Below, piece after piece: positions 14,581-23,649 of a stretch of 32,368 nucleotides of DNA (within the stretch, counting starts at the first letter, position 1; each line of letters opens with the position of its first letter). The position numbers and the translations under genes are program-made. The DNA is from an uncultured Eubacteriales bacterium (GTDB lineage Bacteria > Bacillota > Clostridia > Lachnospirales > Bianqueaceae): contig OMYN01000021.1 in NCBI GenBank assembly GCA_900315265.1, forward strand, positions 1 through 32,368, given 5' to 3'. The notes beneath the pieces were generated by a model. The model ran no database searches and was not told where the DNA came from. It saw only the letters and a program-made list of their open reading frames with translations.

Positions 14581-16746
14581 ATGAAAGAAGACTATATCGA
14601 ACAGATCTATGCCGGCTGGCTGGGCAAGATCATCGGCATCCGGCTGGGAGCCCCGGTGGAAGGGTGGACCTATCAGAAGATCCGCGATATCTACGGCGAG
14701 CTCAGGGGCTATCCGGTTTCCTATAAAAATTTTGCGGCGGACGATGACAGCAACGGGCCCTTGTTTTACCTGCGGGCCCTGGAGGACAGCGGCAAGGGGA
14801 CAGGCCTGGAGCCTCAGGACGTAGGAAACGCCTTGCTTAATTACGCTCCTTATGAGCACGGCTTTTTCTGGTGGGGCGGCTACGGCAATTCGACAGAACA
14901 CACCGCCTACCTCAACCTTTATCATGGGATCCCGGCTCCCCAAAGCGGCAGCATCCGGCAGAACGGCAGTACTGTTGCCGAACAGATAGGCGGCCAGATC
15001 TTTATCGATACCTGGGGCCTGGTGTGCCCGGGTGAACCGGACAGAGCGGCCCTTTTTGCGAAAAACGCCGCCAGTGTCACCCATGACGGCAACGGAGTAT
15101 ACGGAGGCATCTTCGTAGCCGTCTGCGAAAGTTATGCTTTTGTCGAAAAAGACATCCGCAAGGTCATCGAAAAAGGCCTTTCCTATATCCCTTCGGACTG
15201 CGAATACAGCCGGGCGGTACGCGATATCATGGCTTTTTATGACCGGCGCCCGCAGGATTGGCGGGAGTGTTTTGACTATATCCATGATAACTGGGGATAT
15301 GACCGCTATCCGGGCAACTGCCATATCATACCCAACATTTGCGTCATGATATTGGGACTTTTGTACGGACAAGGCGATTTTTCCAGGACCCTTCTGATCA
15401 CGACCATGTGCGGCTGGGACACCGACTGCAATGCCGGTAACGTAGGGGCTTTGATGGGAGTCATCTGCGGATTGGATGGAATCGATTACGATACCTGGCG
15501 GCGGCCTATCAATGATTTTCTGGCCTGCTCCAGTACTATGGGGTCCATGAACATCATGGACATCCCTTACGGAGCCTTGTATATAGCCAGGCAGGCTTAT
15601 CTTCTGGACGGGCAGGAGGCTCCGGAGCCCTGGCGGACCATTTTTGACCAGAGGATCGACAGCTGCCATTTCGAACTGCCCGGTTCCACCCATGCCATGA
15701 AAATAAGGGCGGAAGGCGGAGACGGACAGCGCTTTGAAAGCAGCCTGTCCAATACAAACGAGTCGGCAGCCAGCGGCAGCCGCAGCCTTAAGTTTTCGGT
15801 CAATCACTGCCAGCTTTTGGATAAGATCTATGTCTACAAACAGACCTATTATCTGCCCGATGATTTCTCGGACAGCCGCTACGACCCAGGTTTTTCGCCC
15901 ATTGCTTATCCCGGCCAGACCCTGCACGGCAGTATTTACCTTCCTTCCTACAGTTATGGTGTCAAAGTTTGCCTGTATGCCAAAGACGCTTACACCGGGA
16001 AGGTGCAGTACAGTCAGCCGGCCGATCTGGAGACCGGAAGTTGGAAAGAGCTTGCCTTTACTATCCCCGATTATCCGGGAGCTGTCATCGGAGAGGTAGG
16101 CTTTCTGGCGGAGCCGGTCGGAAACGGTTTTACGGATCCGGCTTTTGACGGGCCTTTGGGCCAGGACATGGACTTCTGCGGCCTGGTCGACGATTTATAT
16201 GTGGACGGGCAAGCTTCCTATACCATCGATTTTGCACTTTCCTATACCGATGTCTGGACGCCCATGCATAAGGAAGTCAGCCAGTTGGTGCGCTGGAAGG
16301 GACTTTTATATCTGCAGGACGGGCAGCTGAACCTGTCCGGGTCCGATCAGGCCCTGGCCATTACGGGCAGCCACAAAATGAAGGACTATAGAGCGGAATT
16401 TACCCTTACTCCGGTCACCGGCTCCTGCCATATGGCGGCAGTCCGGGTCCAGGGAGCTATGCGCTATTACGCGGCAGCCCTGATGCCGGACGGGAGGGCG
16501 GCCATCCTGAAGAAAGTGCCCAACCGTCTGATCACGCTTGCACAGACCCAGTTGGACTGGAAAGAGGGCAGCGACATTACCATCCGTGTCGAGGTCGAAA
16601 AAGACCAGATCCGGGCTCAGATCGGCAGCGCCCTTTTGGAGTGCCAGGACAAAGATCATCCTTATTTAAACGGAGCTGTCGGCATCGGCTGCATAAGCGG
16701 GCATACTCAGTGCGGGACCATTCATATCGGAAAGTTAGGAGTTTAA
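14581..16746 (+). CDS. ADP-ribosylglycohydrolase-family protein with C-terminal beta-sandwich-like region
   Basis: The 721-residue protein has an N-terminal ADP-ribosylglycohydrolase (ARH) fold domain (about 1-350). It is marked by AGWLGKIIGIRLGAPVEGW, the metal-site segment ADDDS (53-57), THDGNGVYGG (167-176) and GWDTDCNAGNVGALMG (278-293). ARH enzymes cleave ADP-ribosyl or related glycosidic bonds using two magnesium ions. The remaining 370 residues look all-beta. The last part (about 590-721; YRAEFTLTPVTGSCHMAAVR to the end) resembles LamG/concanavalin-type sugar-binding domains. No signal peptide is present. The extension suggests a carbohydrate or glycoconjugate substrate rather than ADP-ribosyl protein, which is inference. 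ATG 14581 follows AGGAGG; an upstream frame start at 14542 would precede the predicted transcript. One base separates its stop from epimerase 1. Confidence 0.85.
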   Translation: MKEDYIEQIYAGWLGKIIGIRLGAPVEGWTYQKIRDIYGELRGYPVSYKNFAADDDSNGPLFYLRALEDSGKGTGLEPQDVGNALLNYAPYEHGFFWWGGYGNSTEHTAYLNLYHGIPAPQSGSIRQNGSTVAEQIGGQIFIDTWGLVCPGEPDRAALFAKNAASVTHDGNGVYGGIFVAVCESYAFVEKDIRKVIEKGLSYIPSDCEYSRAVRDIMAFYDRRPQDWRECFDYIHDNWGYDRYPGNCHIIPNICVMILGLLYGQGDFSRTLLITTMCGWDTDCNAGNVGALMGVICGLDGIDYDTWRRPINDFLACSSTMGSMNIMDIPYGALYIARQAYLLDGQEAPEPWRTIFDQRIDSCHFELPGSTHAMKIRAEGGDGQRFESSLSNTNESAASGSRSLKFSVNHCQLLDKIYVYKQTYYLPDDFSDSRYDPGFSPIAYPGQTLHGSIYLPSYSYGVKVCLYAKDAYTGKVQYSQPADLETGSWKELAFTIPDYPGAVIGEVGFLAEPVGNGFTDPAFDGPLGQDMDFCGLVDDLYVDGQASYTIDFALSYTDVWTPMHKEVSQLVRWKGLLYLQDGQLNLSGSDQALAITGSHKMKDYRAEFTLTPVTGSCHMAAVRVQGAMRYYAAALMPDGRAAILKKVPNRLITLAQTQLDWKEGSDITIRVEVEKDQIRAQIGSALLECQDKDHPYLNGAVGIGCISGHTQCGTIHIGKLGV

Positions 16747-16747
16747 A

Positions 16748-17821
16748 ATGAAAGTTACTAAGGTCGAGATCGTAAAAATGGCGGCGGATCTGGAAAAGCC
16801 TTTCCGCATCGCTTTTGCTCTGATCACAAAAACAGATACATGGACCGTCATTATGCATACGGACGAGGGGATCACCGGTTACGGGTCGGCTGCCCCACTG
16901 CCTTATGTGACCGGAGAGACCATGGAGACCTGCAAGATCGTGCTGGATACCTTTGCCAAAGCCTTTATCGGCAAGGATCCTACCGATATCGAAGGGGCTC
17001 ATAAGCTGATGGATTCCATCATCTATGCCAACGGGGCGGCCAAGTGCGCCTTTGATCTTGCCTGCTGGGATATCCTGGGAAAATACAAAAACCAGCCGGT
17101 ATATAAGCTGCTGGGAGCTCCCACCAACCAAGTGGTCACCGATTACACGATCGGCATCGACACACCGGAGGCCATGCAGCAGGAAGCCCACCGCCTTGTC
17201 TATGACAAGGGCTTTGATATCCTTAAGGTAAAGACCGGTCTGGATCCGGAGAAAGACAAAGAAGCCATCCGCCGTATCCGCCGGGAAGTCGGACCTAATG
17301 TCCGCATCCGTGTCGATGCCAACCAGGGGTACACGGTCGAATCCGCTCTCGAAATGCTGAAAGTTTTTGAGCAGTACGGAGTCGATGCCGTCGAACAGTG
17401 CCTGCCCTGGTGGGATTTTGACGGAGCAGCCGAGCTGTATAAGAAGAATACGACGAGCGTAAAACTGATGCTGGACGAGAGCATCCACAACCATTATGAC
17501 GCGGAAAGAGCCGGCAAGCTGGGCTGCGCGGACTATTTCAATATTAAATTGATGAAGTGCGGCGGCCTCTATGACGGCATCAAGATCGCGCAGGCGGCCC
17601 AAAAATACGGAGTCAAGTGCATGGTCGGCTGCATGCAGGAAAATAAGATCTCGCTTTCGGCGGCCGTTTCGCTGGTCGCGGCTATGCCGGCCATTGTAGA
17701 GGCAGACTGCGACAGTTTTATGATGTATAAAAATGAAGATGACGGGGTGAAGGGTGGCTTTACCCGCCGGGGAGGAAAATTGACCCTGCTGGATAAACCG
17801 GGTCTGGGCGTGGAACTGTGA
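16748..17821 (+). CDS. Dipeptide epimerase-type enolase-superfamily enzyme 1
   Basis: A 357-residue member of the muconate-lactonizing subgroup of the enolase superfamily, closest in motif to dipeptide (L-Ala-D/L-Glu type) epimerases. These invert one alpha-carbon of a dipeptide. The catalytic lysines are Lys160 and Lys162 (LKVK) and Lys267 (NIK). The magnesium ligands are Asp190 (RVDANQGY), Glu216 (VEQC) and Asp243 (MLDESIH). The C-terminal Asp320-x-Asp322 pair (EADCDSF) matches the family motif that holds the substrate amino group. Substrate side chains cannot be assigned. It begins one base after the ARH stop, with AGGAG inside the ARH C-terminal codons, so the two are probably coupled. 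About 88% of residues equal those of the second copy. Confidence 0.9.
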   Translation: MKVTKVEIVKMAADLEKPFRIAFALITKTDTWTVIMHTDEGITGYGSAAPLPYVTGETMETCKIVLDTFAKAFIGKDPTDIEGAHKLMDSIIYANGAAKCAFDLACWDILGKYKNQPVYKLLGAPTNQVVTDYTIGIDTPEAMQQEAHRLVYDKGFDILKVKTGLDPEKDKEAIRRIRREVGPNVRIRVDANQGYTVESALEMLKVFEQYGVDAVEQCLPWWDFDGAAELYKKNTTSVKLMLDESIHNHYDAERAGKLGCADYFNIKLMKCGGLYDGIKIAQAAQKYGVKCMVGCMQENKISLSAAVSLVAAMPAIVEADCDSFMMYKNEDDGVKGGFTRRGGKLTLLDKPGLGVEL

Positions 17822-17847
17822 AGGGAGCCGGCCGCTGCGGCTGATGA

Positions 17848-17883
17848 AAATCTGCAGGCAATGGAAAGATAACTTGCAGATTT
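17848..17883 (+). other. Inverted repeat after epimerase 1
   Basis: AAATCTGCA (17848-17856) and TGCAGATTT (17875-17883) form a 9-bp stem with an 18-base loop. There is no T-run. It may be a 3' stabilising hairpin before the strong terminator 60 bases downstream. Confidence 0.45.
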
Positions 17884-17944
17884 GGACCCAAAGGCTGTAA
17901 ACGATTGCAGTAAGACCCTATGAAAATCAAATAATTAGAAGATT

Positions 17945-17987
17945 AAAATATGCAAAAAGTATGAATTGAGCTTTTTGCATATTTTTT
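17945..17987 (+). terminator. Terminator of the ARH/epimerase 1 operon
   Basis: A perfect 15-bp stem (AAAATATGCAAAAAG 17945-17959 with CTTTTTGCATATTTT 17971-17985) ends in six T (17982-17987). The stem is A/T-rich but long. It separates the two epimerase genes into different transcription units. Confidence 0.8.
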
Positions 17988-18023
17988 ATGCAGTTAGCCG
18001 TCTATTTTCCGTTTTTTCAACAG

Positions 18024-18052
18024 TTTACCTTTGTCGGCAAGGGGAATACAAT
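18024..18052 (+). promoter_or_regulatory. Promoter of the epimerase 2/importer 2 operon
   Basis: TTTACC (18024-18029) and TACAAT (18047-18052) are separated by 17 bases. The leader would be about 140 bases. It would include the TGTATA palindrome at 18116 and the ribosome site AAAGGAGAT before ATG 18199. The -35 box is only four of six. Confidence 0.45.
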
Positions 18053-18115
18053 CATTGATAACATGTACAAGGTCAACTGACAGAGGTCTTTCAGCTGGGT
18101 GATATTCACGACTGG

Positions 18116-18128
18116 TGTATATTATACA
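18116..18128. promoter_or_regulatory. TGTATA-T-TATACA palindrome
   Basis: A perfect inverted repeat with six-base arms lies 71 bases before the epimerase 2 start. It could be an operator or contain a second -10 box (TATATT at 18118-18123), though no fitting -35 is seen. Confidence 0.35.
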
Positions 18129-18198
18129 TATCAAAGAGGGCCGAAATGACAACTGTCGAGGTAATAATGAAAATGTTTCAATCAGTAAAGGAGATAAA

Positions 18199-19272
18199 AT
18201 GAAAGTTACTTACGTCGAAGTCGAAAAAATGAAAGCCGAACTTGCAAAACCGTTCCGGGTAGCTTTCGGCGTTATCACCAGCTGTGATACCTGGACCGTG
18301 ATCATGCATACGGACGAAGGCATCACGGGATATGGTTCCGCCGCTCCTTTGGCTTTTGTTACCGGTGAAACGATGGAAACCTGCAAGATCGTGCTGGATA
18401 CCTTTGCCAAGGCCTTTGTCGGCCAGGATCCTACCGATATCGAAGGAGCCCATAAACTGATGGACTCGATCATTTATGCCAACGGCGCGGCCAAGTGTGC
18501 TTTCGATCTGGCCTGCTGGGACATTTTGGGAAAGTATAAGAACGAACCGGTCTACAAGCTCCTGGGTGCTCCTACCAATCAGGTCGTGACCGATTACACC
18601 ATCGGTATCGATGCTCCGGAAGCCATGCAGAAAGAAGCTCATCGTCTGGTTTATGACAAGGGATTCGATATTCTGAAGGTAAAGGTCGGACTGAACCTTG
18701 ACAATGATATGGATGCCATCGACCGTATCCGTAAGGAAGTGGGGCCCAATGTCCGTATCCGTGTCGATGCTAACCAGGGTTATTCTGTTGAATCTGCTTT
18801 GAAAGCACTGAAAGTATTTGAACAGTACGGTGTTGATGCCATCGAGCAGTGCCGTCCCTGGTGGGATTTCGACGGAGCCGCCGAGATTCATCAGAAAAAT
18901 ACGACCAGTGTGAAACTGATGCTGGATGAGAGCATCCACAACCACTATGACGCAGAACGGGCCGGAAAGATGGGCTGTGCGGACTATTTCAACATTAAAC
19001 TCATGAAGTGCGGCGGCCTTTACGATGGAGTTAAGATCGCGCAGACGGCTCAGAAATACGGCGTTAAGTGCATGGTCGGCTGCATGCAGGAAAATAAGAT
19101 CTCTATCGCGGCTGCGGTCGCTCTGGTGGCCGCAATGCCGGCTATTGTTGAAGCGGACTGTGACAGCTTTATGTTCTATAAAAATGAAGATGACGGCGTC
19201 AAAGGCGGTTTTACCCGCGAGGGCGGCAAGCTGACCCTGCTGGATAAACCTGGCCTGGGCGTTGAACTGTGA
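18199..19272 (+). CDS. Dipeptide epimerase-type enolase-superfamily enzyme 2
   Basis: A 357-residue paralogue of the enzyme encoded 1.4 kb upstream, with no gaps and about 43 differences by eye. All catalytic positions are kept: Lys160, Lys162, Asp190, Glu216, Asp243, Lys267 and the Asp320-x-Asp322 pair. Substitutions cluster at the N-terminal cap loop (residues 5-29, which covers the active site in this superfamily), at 163-175 and at Leu219 to Arg beside the Glu216 ligand. These places could alter substrate choice. The ATG at 18199 follows AAAGGAGAT. An in-frame extension from 18115 has no ribosome site. Eleven bases separate its stop from the serine hydrolase, and it leads the importer 2 operon. 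Confidence 0.9.
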   Translation: MKVTYVEVEKMKAELAKPFRVAFGVITSCDTWTVIMHTDEGITGYGSAAPLAFVTGETMETCKIVLDTFAKAFVGQDPTDIEGAHKLMDSIIYANGAAKCAFDLACWDILGKYKNEPVYKLLGAPTNQVVTDYTIGIDAPEAMQKEAHRLVYDKGFDILKVKVGLNLDNDMDAIDRIRKEVGPNVRIRVDANQGYSVESALKALKVFEQYGVDAIEQCRPWWDFDGAAEIHQKNTTSVKLMLDESIHNHYDAERAGKMGCADYFNIKLMKCGGLYDGVKIAQTAQKYGVKCMVGCMQENKISIAAAVALVAAMPAIVEADCDSFMFYKNEDDGVKGGFTREGGKLTLLDKPGLGVEL

Positions 19273-19283
19273 GGTGACAGAAT

Positions 19284-20795
19284 ATGGCGACGGATAAAAA
19301 GTTAGCGGATCTGGTTGCAAAAACCATGGAAAAAGGCCAGAAGATCTGGGACGGAACGTCGGTAGCGGTGGGTGTTATCAAAGATGGTCAGGTAACGCTG
19401 CTGGACGGATACGGATACCGCAATGTCGAAGAAAAACTGCCGGCCGACGGGCAGACTTTATACCAGATCGGCAGCTGCTCCAAAGCGTTTACAGCTGCTT
19501 TGTGTGCGATTTTTGTTGATAAAGGGCTGATCGATTGGGATACCCCTATCCGGGAGTATGATCCGGATATCCGTTTTTACGATGATTATGTGTCGGATCA
19601 CGTGACCCTGAGGGATGTGCTGAGCCACCGCACCGGCGTTCCGCGCCACGAATATTCCTGGTACGGCACGGATTTTGACCGCCAGCAGTTGGTCCACAAT
19701 ATTCGTTTTCTGGAACCCAACAAACCTTTCCGTACGGATTTTCAGTACAACAACTACGGGTATCTGGTTGCCGGAGCCGTTCTGGAGAAGGTTTCGGGAA
19801 AAACGTATGAAGAGCTGCTGCAGGAATACATTTTTAATCCGCTGGGCATGAAGAGGACCAATGCCTACCTGGATCTTTTGGAAGGCGATCCGGATCACGG
19901 CCAGGCTTACGACCGCCCGGGCGGAACCGCTTTACAGGGGATCGTTAAGGGCAAGCCTTACCGGACCCCGGTCGAAGATTATTCGAAAAAGATCGGATCT
20001 CCTTTTGCTCCTGCCGGAGCCATCAACTCCTGCCCTGAGGACATGCTCAAATGGGTGCAGCTGCACCTGAATGAAGGAGAATGGGAAGGCAAGCAGCTGA
20101 TCAGTAAAAAGAATATGCAAGAGCTGCATAAACCCAATATCCCCTGCGGGGCGCTGGATATTCCCATGCCGGAGGTCGATAAGGCATTCGACAGCTATGC
20201 CATGGGATGGAAGGTGGAGTGCTACCGGGGCGTCAAAGTGCTGCAGCACGGTGGGAATATCAATGGATATTCCGGATTTACTTCCTTTATCCCGTCTCTG
20301 AATCTGGGGATCGTTGCCTACGCTAACCTGACCATGACTATGGAGCATTACGCCATCGGCCGCGTCATCATGGATTATTATCTGGGCGCCCAAGAGGAAG
20401 ACTGGATGCAGCGCTATTTTGATACGATGGCTGAGATGGCCTCCAGTCGTAAAGACTTTTACGCTGATCTTCGGGGACCTAAGGTAGAAGGAACTCATCC
20501 TACCTTTGACCTGTCTGCTTACACCGGCACCTTCACCCGTCCCGGCTATGGTCCGGTCAAGTTTTGGCTTAAAGACGGAAAGCTGATCATGACCTTTATC
20601 GGCAGTGATGTACCGCTGAGTCATTATCATTACGACACCTTTATCAACGACGTGTCCTACGGCGGGGACGAGATCAAACCGGGTCTGCCGGTCAAGTTCT
20701 ATACCGGGGACAATACGTCGACGATCGATGTCGTCAAGATCCCTCTGGTCATGGAAGAGGGCAAATTCATCCGCTTCGACCGTGTCAAGGACTGA
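19284..20795 (+). CDS. Serine hydrolase, class C beta-lactamase/PBP4* family, with C-terminal DUF3471-like domain
   Basis: A 503-residue enzyme with the SxxK catalytic pair Ser64 and Lys67 (GSCSK), the second motif Tyr155-Asn-Asn157 (QYNNYGY) and the third motif His322-Gly-Gly324 (LQHGGNINGYSG). The family contains beta-lactamases, DD-peptidases, D-aminopeptidases and esterases. A C-terminal stretch (about 410-503, beginning FDLSAYTGTFTRPGYG) resembles the DUF3471/lipocalin-like domain found after such catalytic domains. There is no signal peptide, so a cytoplasmic peptidase or esterase acting on imported material fits better than a resistance enzyme; this is inferred from context. The gene sits between epimerase 2 and the second importer, with gaps of 11 and 27 bases. 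Confidence 0.9.
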   Translation: MATDKKLADLVAKTMEKGQKIWDGTSVAVGVIKDGQVTLLDGYGYRNVEEKLPADGQTLYQIGSCSKAFTAALCAIFVDKGLIDWDTPIREYDPDIRFYDDYVSDHVTLRDVLSHRTGVPRHEYSWYGTDFDRQQLVHNIRFLEPNKPFRTDFQYNNYGYLVAGAVLEKVSGKTYEELLQEYIFNPLGMKRTNAYLDLLEGDPDHGQAYDRPGGTALQGIVKGKPYRTPVEDYSKKIGSPFAPAGAINSCPEDMLKWVQLHLNEGEWEGKQLISKKNMQELHKPNIPCGALDIPMPEVDKAFDSYAMGWKVECYRGVKVLQHGGNINGYSGFTSFIPSLNLGIVAYANLTMTMEHYAIGRVIMDYYLGAQEEDWMQRYFDTMAEMASSRKDFYADLRGPKVEGTHPTFDLSAYTGTFTRPGYGPVKFWLKDGKLIMTFIGSDVPLSHYHYDTFINDVSYGGDEIKPGLPVKFYTGDNTSTIDVVKIPLVMEEGKFIRFDRVKD

Positions 20796-20822
20796 CGGCC
20801 AAAGTAAGAAAGGAGACGGTTC

Positions 20823-21749
20823 ATGCCAAGATATATAGTCAAACGGCTTCTGTATATGATTCCTTTGCTGTTTTTCGTGATAATGGCGGTATTTTTGATC
20901 ATGTCGCTGCTGCCCGGCGATCCGGCCTCCAACATTCTGCCCGCCACGACCCTGCCGGAAGTTAAGCAGGCATATAACGAATCGGTCGGCTTTACCGGCA
21001 GCCTTCCTTCCCGCTTTTTCAATTATCTGAAGGGGCTCTTTACCGGTAAGGTGATTTCCTATCAGACCCAGAAAAACGTCTTCGATGAATTAGCCGTTCG
21101 TTTCCCGGTGACTCTGAAACTGGGGCTGATTTCCTTTTCGCTGGCAGTGGTGATCGGAGTGGCGCTGGGGATCTTAAGCGCCGTCCGTCAGTATAGTTTT
21201 ATTGACTTTGCCGTGACCACCCTGAGCGTTTTGTTTGCCAGTATCCCGTCTTTCTTCGTGGCCATGCTGCTTCTTCTGTATTTTGCCGTTTACAGAGGGC
21301 TGCTGCCTTCCTTCGGACTGCAGGACGGCGTCCGGTCCTATATTTTGCCGGTGGCGACCCTGACTATTTCCAACATCCCGGTGCTGAGCCGTATGACCCG
21401 GTCTGCCATGCTGGAGGCGCTGAATCAGGATTATATTAGGACTGCCCGTGCCAAAGGATGTTCTTCCCGCCGCGTCATTTGGAAGCACGCCTTGAAAAAT
21501 GCGAGCCTTCCCATCATCACCTTGATCGTGACCGGCTTTGCCAGTGTCCTGGGCGGAGCCGTCATCTGCGAAACCATTTTTACTTTGCCCGGCGTCGGCA
21601 CCTACATGCTTAAAGGGGTGCTGACTAAAGACGTACCGGTGGTCATGACGACCGGCCTTTTGCTGGCTTTCATTTTTATGGCGGCCATGGTTATCCTGGA
21701 CATCCTGTATGCCCTGATCGATCCTAAAATTAGAGCGAGGTACCAGTGA
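20823..21749 (+). CDS. Peptide ABC transporter permease, OppB/DppB type (importer 2)
   Basis: A 308-residue permease starting MPRYIVKRLLYMIPLL, with six helices. The N-terminal LLPGDPA segment is typical of DppB and OppB. The EAA-type coupling loop is DYIRTARAKGCSSRRVIWKH, and the ending is LIDPKIRARYQ. Similarity to the OppB of importer 1 is only at family level, so the two importers are not a recent tandem copy. The ATG follows AAAGGAG. The stop TGA overlaps the following ATG as TGATG. Confidence 0.92.
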   Translation: MPRYIVKRLLYMIPLLFFVIMAVFLIMSLLPGDPASNILPATTLPEVKQAYNESVGFTGSLPSRFFNYLKGLFTGKVISYQTQKNVFDELAVRFPVTLKLGLISFSLAVVIGVALGILSAVRQYSFIDFAVTTLSVLFASIPSFFVAMLLLLYFAVYRGLLPSFGLQDGVRSYILPVATLTISNIPVLSRMTRSAMLEALNQDYIRTARAKGCSSRRVIWKHALKNASLPIITLIVTGFASVLGGAVICETIFTLPGVGTYMLKGVLTKDVPVVMTTGLLLAFIFMAAMVILDILYALIDPKIRARYQ

Positions 21750-22642
21750 TGAGACGTCGTAACGGAAAAGATATTTATGATAACGCAGCCCAGGGCAGGC
21801 AGGTACACCTTTTTCGTGAAGTGGTCAAACGCTATTTCCATAACAAGGCAGCGGTGCTTGGCCTTATCATTTTTACTGTCGTTCTGTTTGTCATCATCTT
21901 CGCCAATGTGCTGGTTCCCCACAGTCTGGTGACGGCCACGTCCGTCCGCCAGAAACTGCAGGGCCCCAGTGCCCTGCATCCCTTCGGAACCGATGATTTG
22001 GGACGCGATATTTTTGCCCGGGTCATTTACGGAACACGGGTCACGGTCGGCATTGGCGTTGGGTCTACCTTGCTGGCGCTGATCGTCGGAGCGATCCTTG
22101 CTTCGATCTGCGCGTTGAATAAACAGGCGGATTTCGTAATCATGCGGATCATCGATATCGGCAACAGTATCCCTTATCTGCTGCTGGCCATGATGCTGCT
22201 GGCCATTTTAGGAGGCAGCGTCGGCAACATGATCCTGACCTTGACCATCATTTCGATCCCGGGATTTACGACCAGGATCCGCGCCGTGCTCTTCGGCGTG
22301 GTGGAGCAGGATTACGTCAAGGCGGCCCGCCTGAGCGGCACCCCTACGGCAAAGCTGGTGCTTCGACATATATTACCCAATGCCATTGATCCCATCATTG
22401 TCGATGCGACCATGAGCATCTCATCCATGCTGCTGTCAGCGGCCGGTCTGAGCTTTATCGGCATCGGCGTCAGCCCTCCGTCGCCGGAGTGGGGCGCCAT
22501 GCTCAACTACGCTCAGAAAACCTTCCGCACGGCTCCGCATACGGCTCTGTTCCCGGGCATCGCGATTGCTCTGACGGCCCTGGCCATCAACTTGATCGGC
22601 GACGGCCTAAGGGACGCGCTGGATCCCAAAGCCATTAAATAA
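21749..22642 (+). CDS. Peptide ABC transporter permease, OppC/DppC type (importer 2)
   Basis: A 297-residue permease partner. The short cytoplasmic N-terminus leads into a first helix (AAVLGLIIFTVVLFVIIFAN). It keeps the signature HPFGTDDLGRDIFARVIYGT and the coupling loop DYVKAARLSGTPTAKLVLRH, and ends NLIGDGLRDALDPKAIK. ATG 21749 overlaps the stop of the preceding gene. A GTG three bases earlier is possible but less usual. Confidence 0.92.
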   Translation: MRRRNGKDIYDNAAQGRQVHLFREVVKRYFHNKAAVLGLIIFTVVLFVIIFANVLVPHSLVTATSVRQKLQGPSALHPFGTDDLGRDIFARVIYGTRVTVGIGVGSTLLALIVGAILASICALNKQADFVIMRIIDIGNSIPYLLLAMMLLAILGGSVGNMILTLTIISIPGFTTRIRAVLFGVVEQDYVKAARLSGTPTAKLVLRHILPNAIDPIIVDATMSISSMLLSAAGLSFIGIGVSPPSPEWGAMLNYAQKTFRTAPHTALFPGIAIALTALAINLIGDGLRDALDPKAIK

Positions 22643-22653
22643 GGAGGAAGGCT

Positions 22654-23649
22654 ATGAGCGAAAAAGAAGTTGTTCTTGAAGCCCGGAACCTCTCCGTTGA
22701 CTTTCGGGTGGACAGGCATCTGACCCTGCACGCGGTGAGAGACGTGTCTTTTGTAGTACATCAGGGGGAAACGCTGGGCATCCTGGGAGAAAGCGGGTGC
22801 GGGAAAAGTGTTACCTGCATGTCGATCCTTAGGCTGAATCCTCCTCGGACGACGACCTATCCTCAGGGACAGATTTTATACGGAGGGCAGGACCTTCTGA
22901 AGATTTCCGACGGCCAGATGCGCAGGCTCAGGGGTGATAAGATCGCCATGATCTTCCAGGAACCCATGACAGCCATGAACCCCTTTTTCACTATCGGCGA
23001 CCAGATGCGGGAGTCTGTGCGTATCCATCATAAGAAAATCAGCAAACAGGAAGCGGAGGACATGTGCGAGGAAGCCTTGAACAAGGTGCGCATCCCCAAT
23101 CCCAAACGGGTCATGGATTCCTATTCCTTTGCGCTGAGCGGCGGTATGCTGCAGCGGGTCATGATCGCGATGGCTATGATCAACAAGCCGGATCTTCTGA
23201 TTTGTGATGAGCCTACCACGGCACTGGACGTAACCATCCAGGCTCAGGTGCTGGATCTGATGAATCAGCTTAAGCAGGATAATGATACCGCTATCATCTT
23301 TGTCACTCACGATCTGGGCGTGATCAGCGAAATGGCTGACCGCTGTATGGTCATGTACGGAGGACGAAAATGCGAGGAGGCTCCGACGGACGACTTGTTT
23401 GAGAACCCTCAGCATCCCTATACCAAAGGACTGATCGACTCCCATCCGACATCGGATTATACCGGCGACCGTCTCAAGACCATTCCCGGCAGTGTTCCTT
23501 CTTTAAAAGAGATGCCGGCAGGCTGCCCTTTCAACAACCGCTGCCCTTACCAGCGTAAGGAGTGTCTGACAACGATGCCGGATCTTGTTGAAGTCTCAGC
23601 CGGTCATTACTCTGCCTGCCCTTATATGGCTAAGGAGGTGGAAGCATGA
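22654..23649 (+). CDS. Peptide ABC transporter ATPase, OppD/DppD type (importer 2)
   Basis: A 331-residue ATPase. Walker A is GESGCGKS (45-52), the Q-loop is [13 protein letters not shown], where Glu replaces the usual Asp after Gln, and the signature is [15 protein letters not shown]. Walker B is [14 protein letters not shown] and the switch is FVTHDL. The C-terminal motif [14 protein letters not shown] carries the cysteines typical of the subfamily. The stop overlaps the next ATG by four bases. GGAGG lies just upstream of its start. Confidence 0.95.
   Translation: MSEKEVVLEARNLSVDFRVDRHLTLHAVRDVSFVVHQGETLGILGESGCGKSVTCMSILRLNPPRTTTYPQGQILYGGQDLLKISDGQMRRLRGDKIAMIFQEPMTAMNPFFTIGDQMRESVRIHHKKISKQEAEDMCEEALNKVRIPNPKRVMDSYSFALSGGMLQRVMIAMAMINKPDLLICDEPTTALDVTIQAQVLDLMNQLKQDNDTAIIFVTHDLGVISEMADRCMVMYGGRKCEEAPTDDLFENPQHPYTKGLIDSHPTSDYTGDRLKTIPGSVPSLKEMPAGCPFNNRCPYQRKECLTTMPDLVEVSAGHYSACPYMAKEVEA

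Noticed and set aside
16748..19272. Epimerase duplication as an assembly artefact
   Set aside because: The copies differ at about 43 residues and at many synonymous bases, so they are real diverged paralogues.
19284..20795. Beta-lactam resistance gene
   Set aside because: The SxxK family motifs are present, but there is no signal peptide, the C-terminal domain is DUF3471-like and the operon is for peptide uptake, so a peptidase or esterase role fits better.
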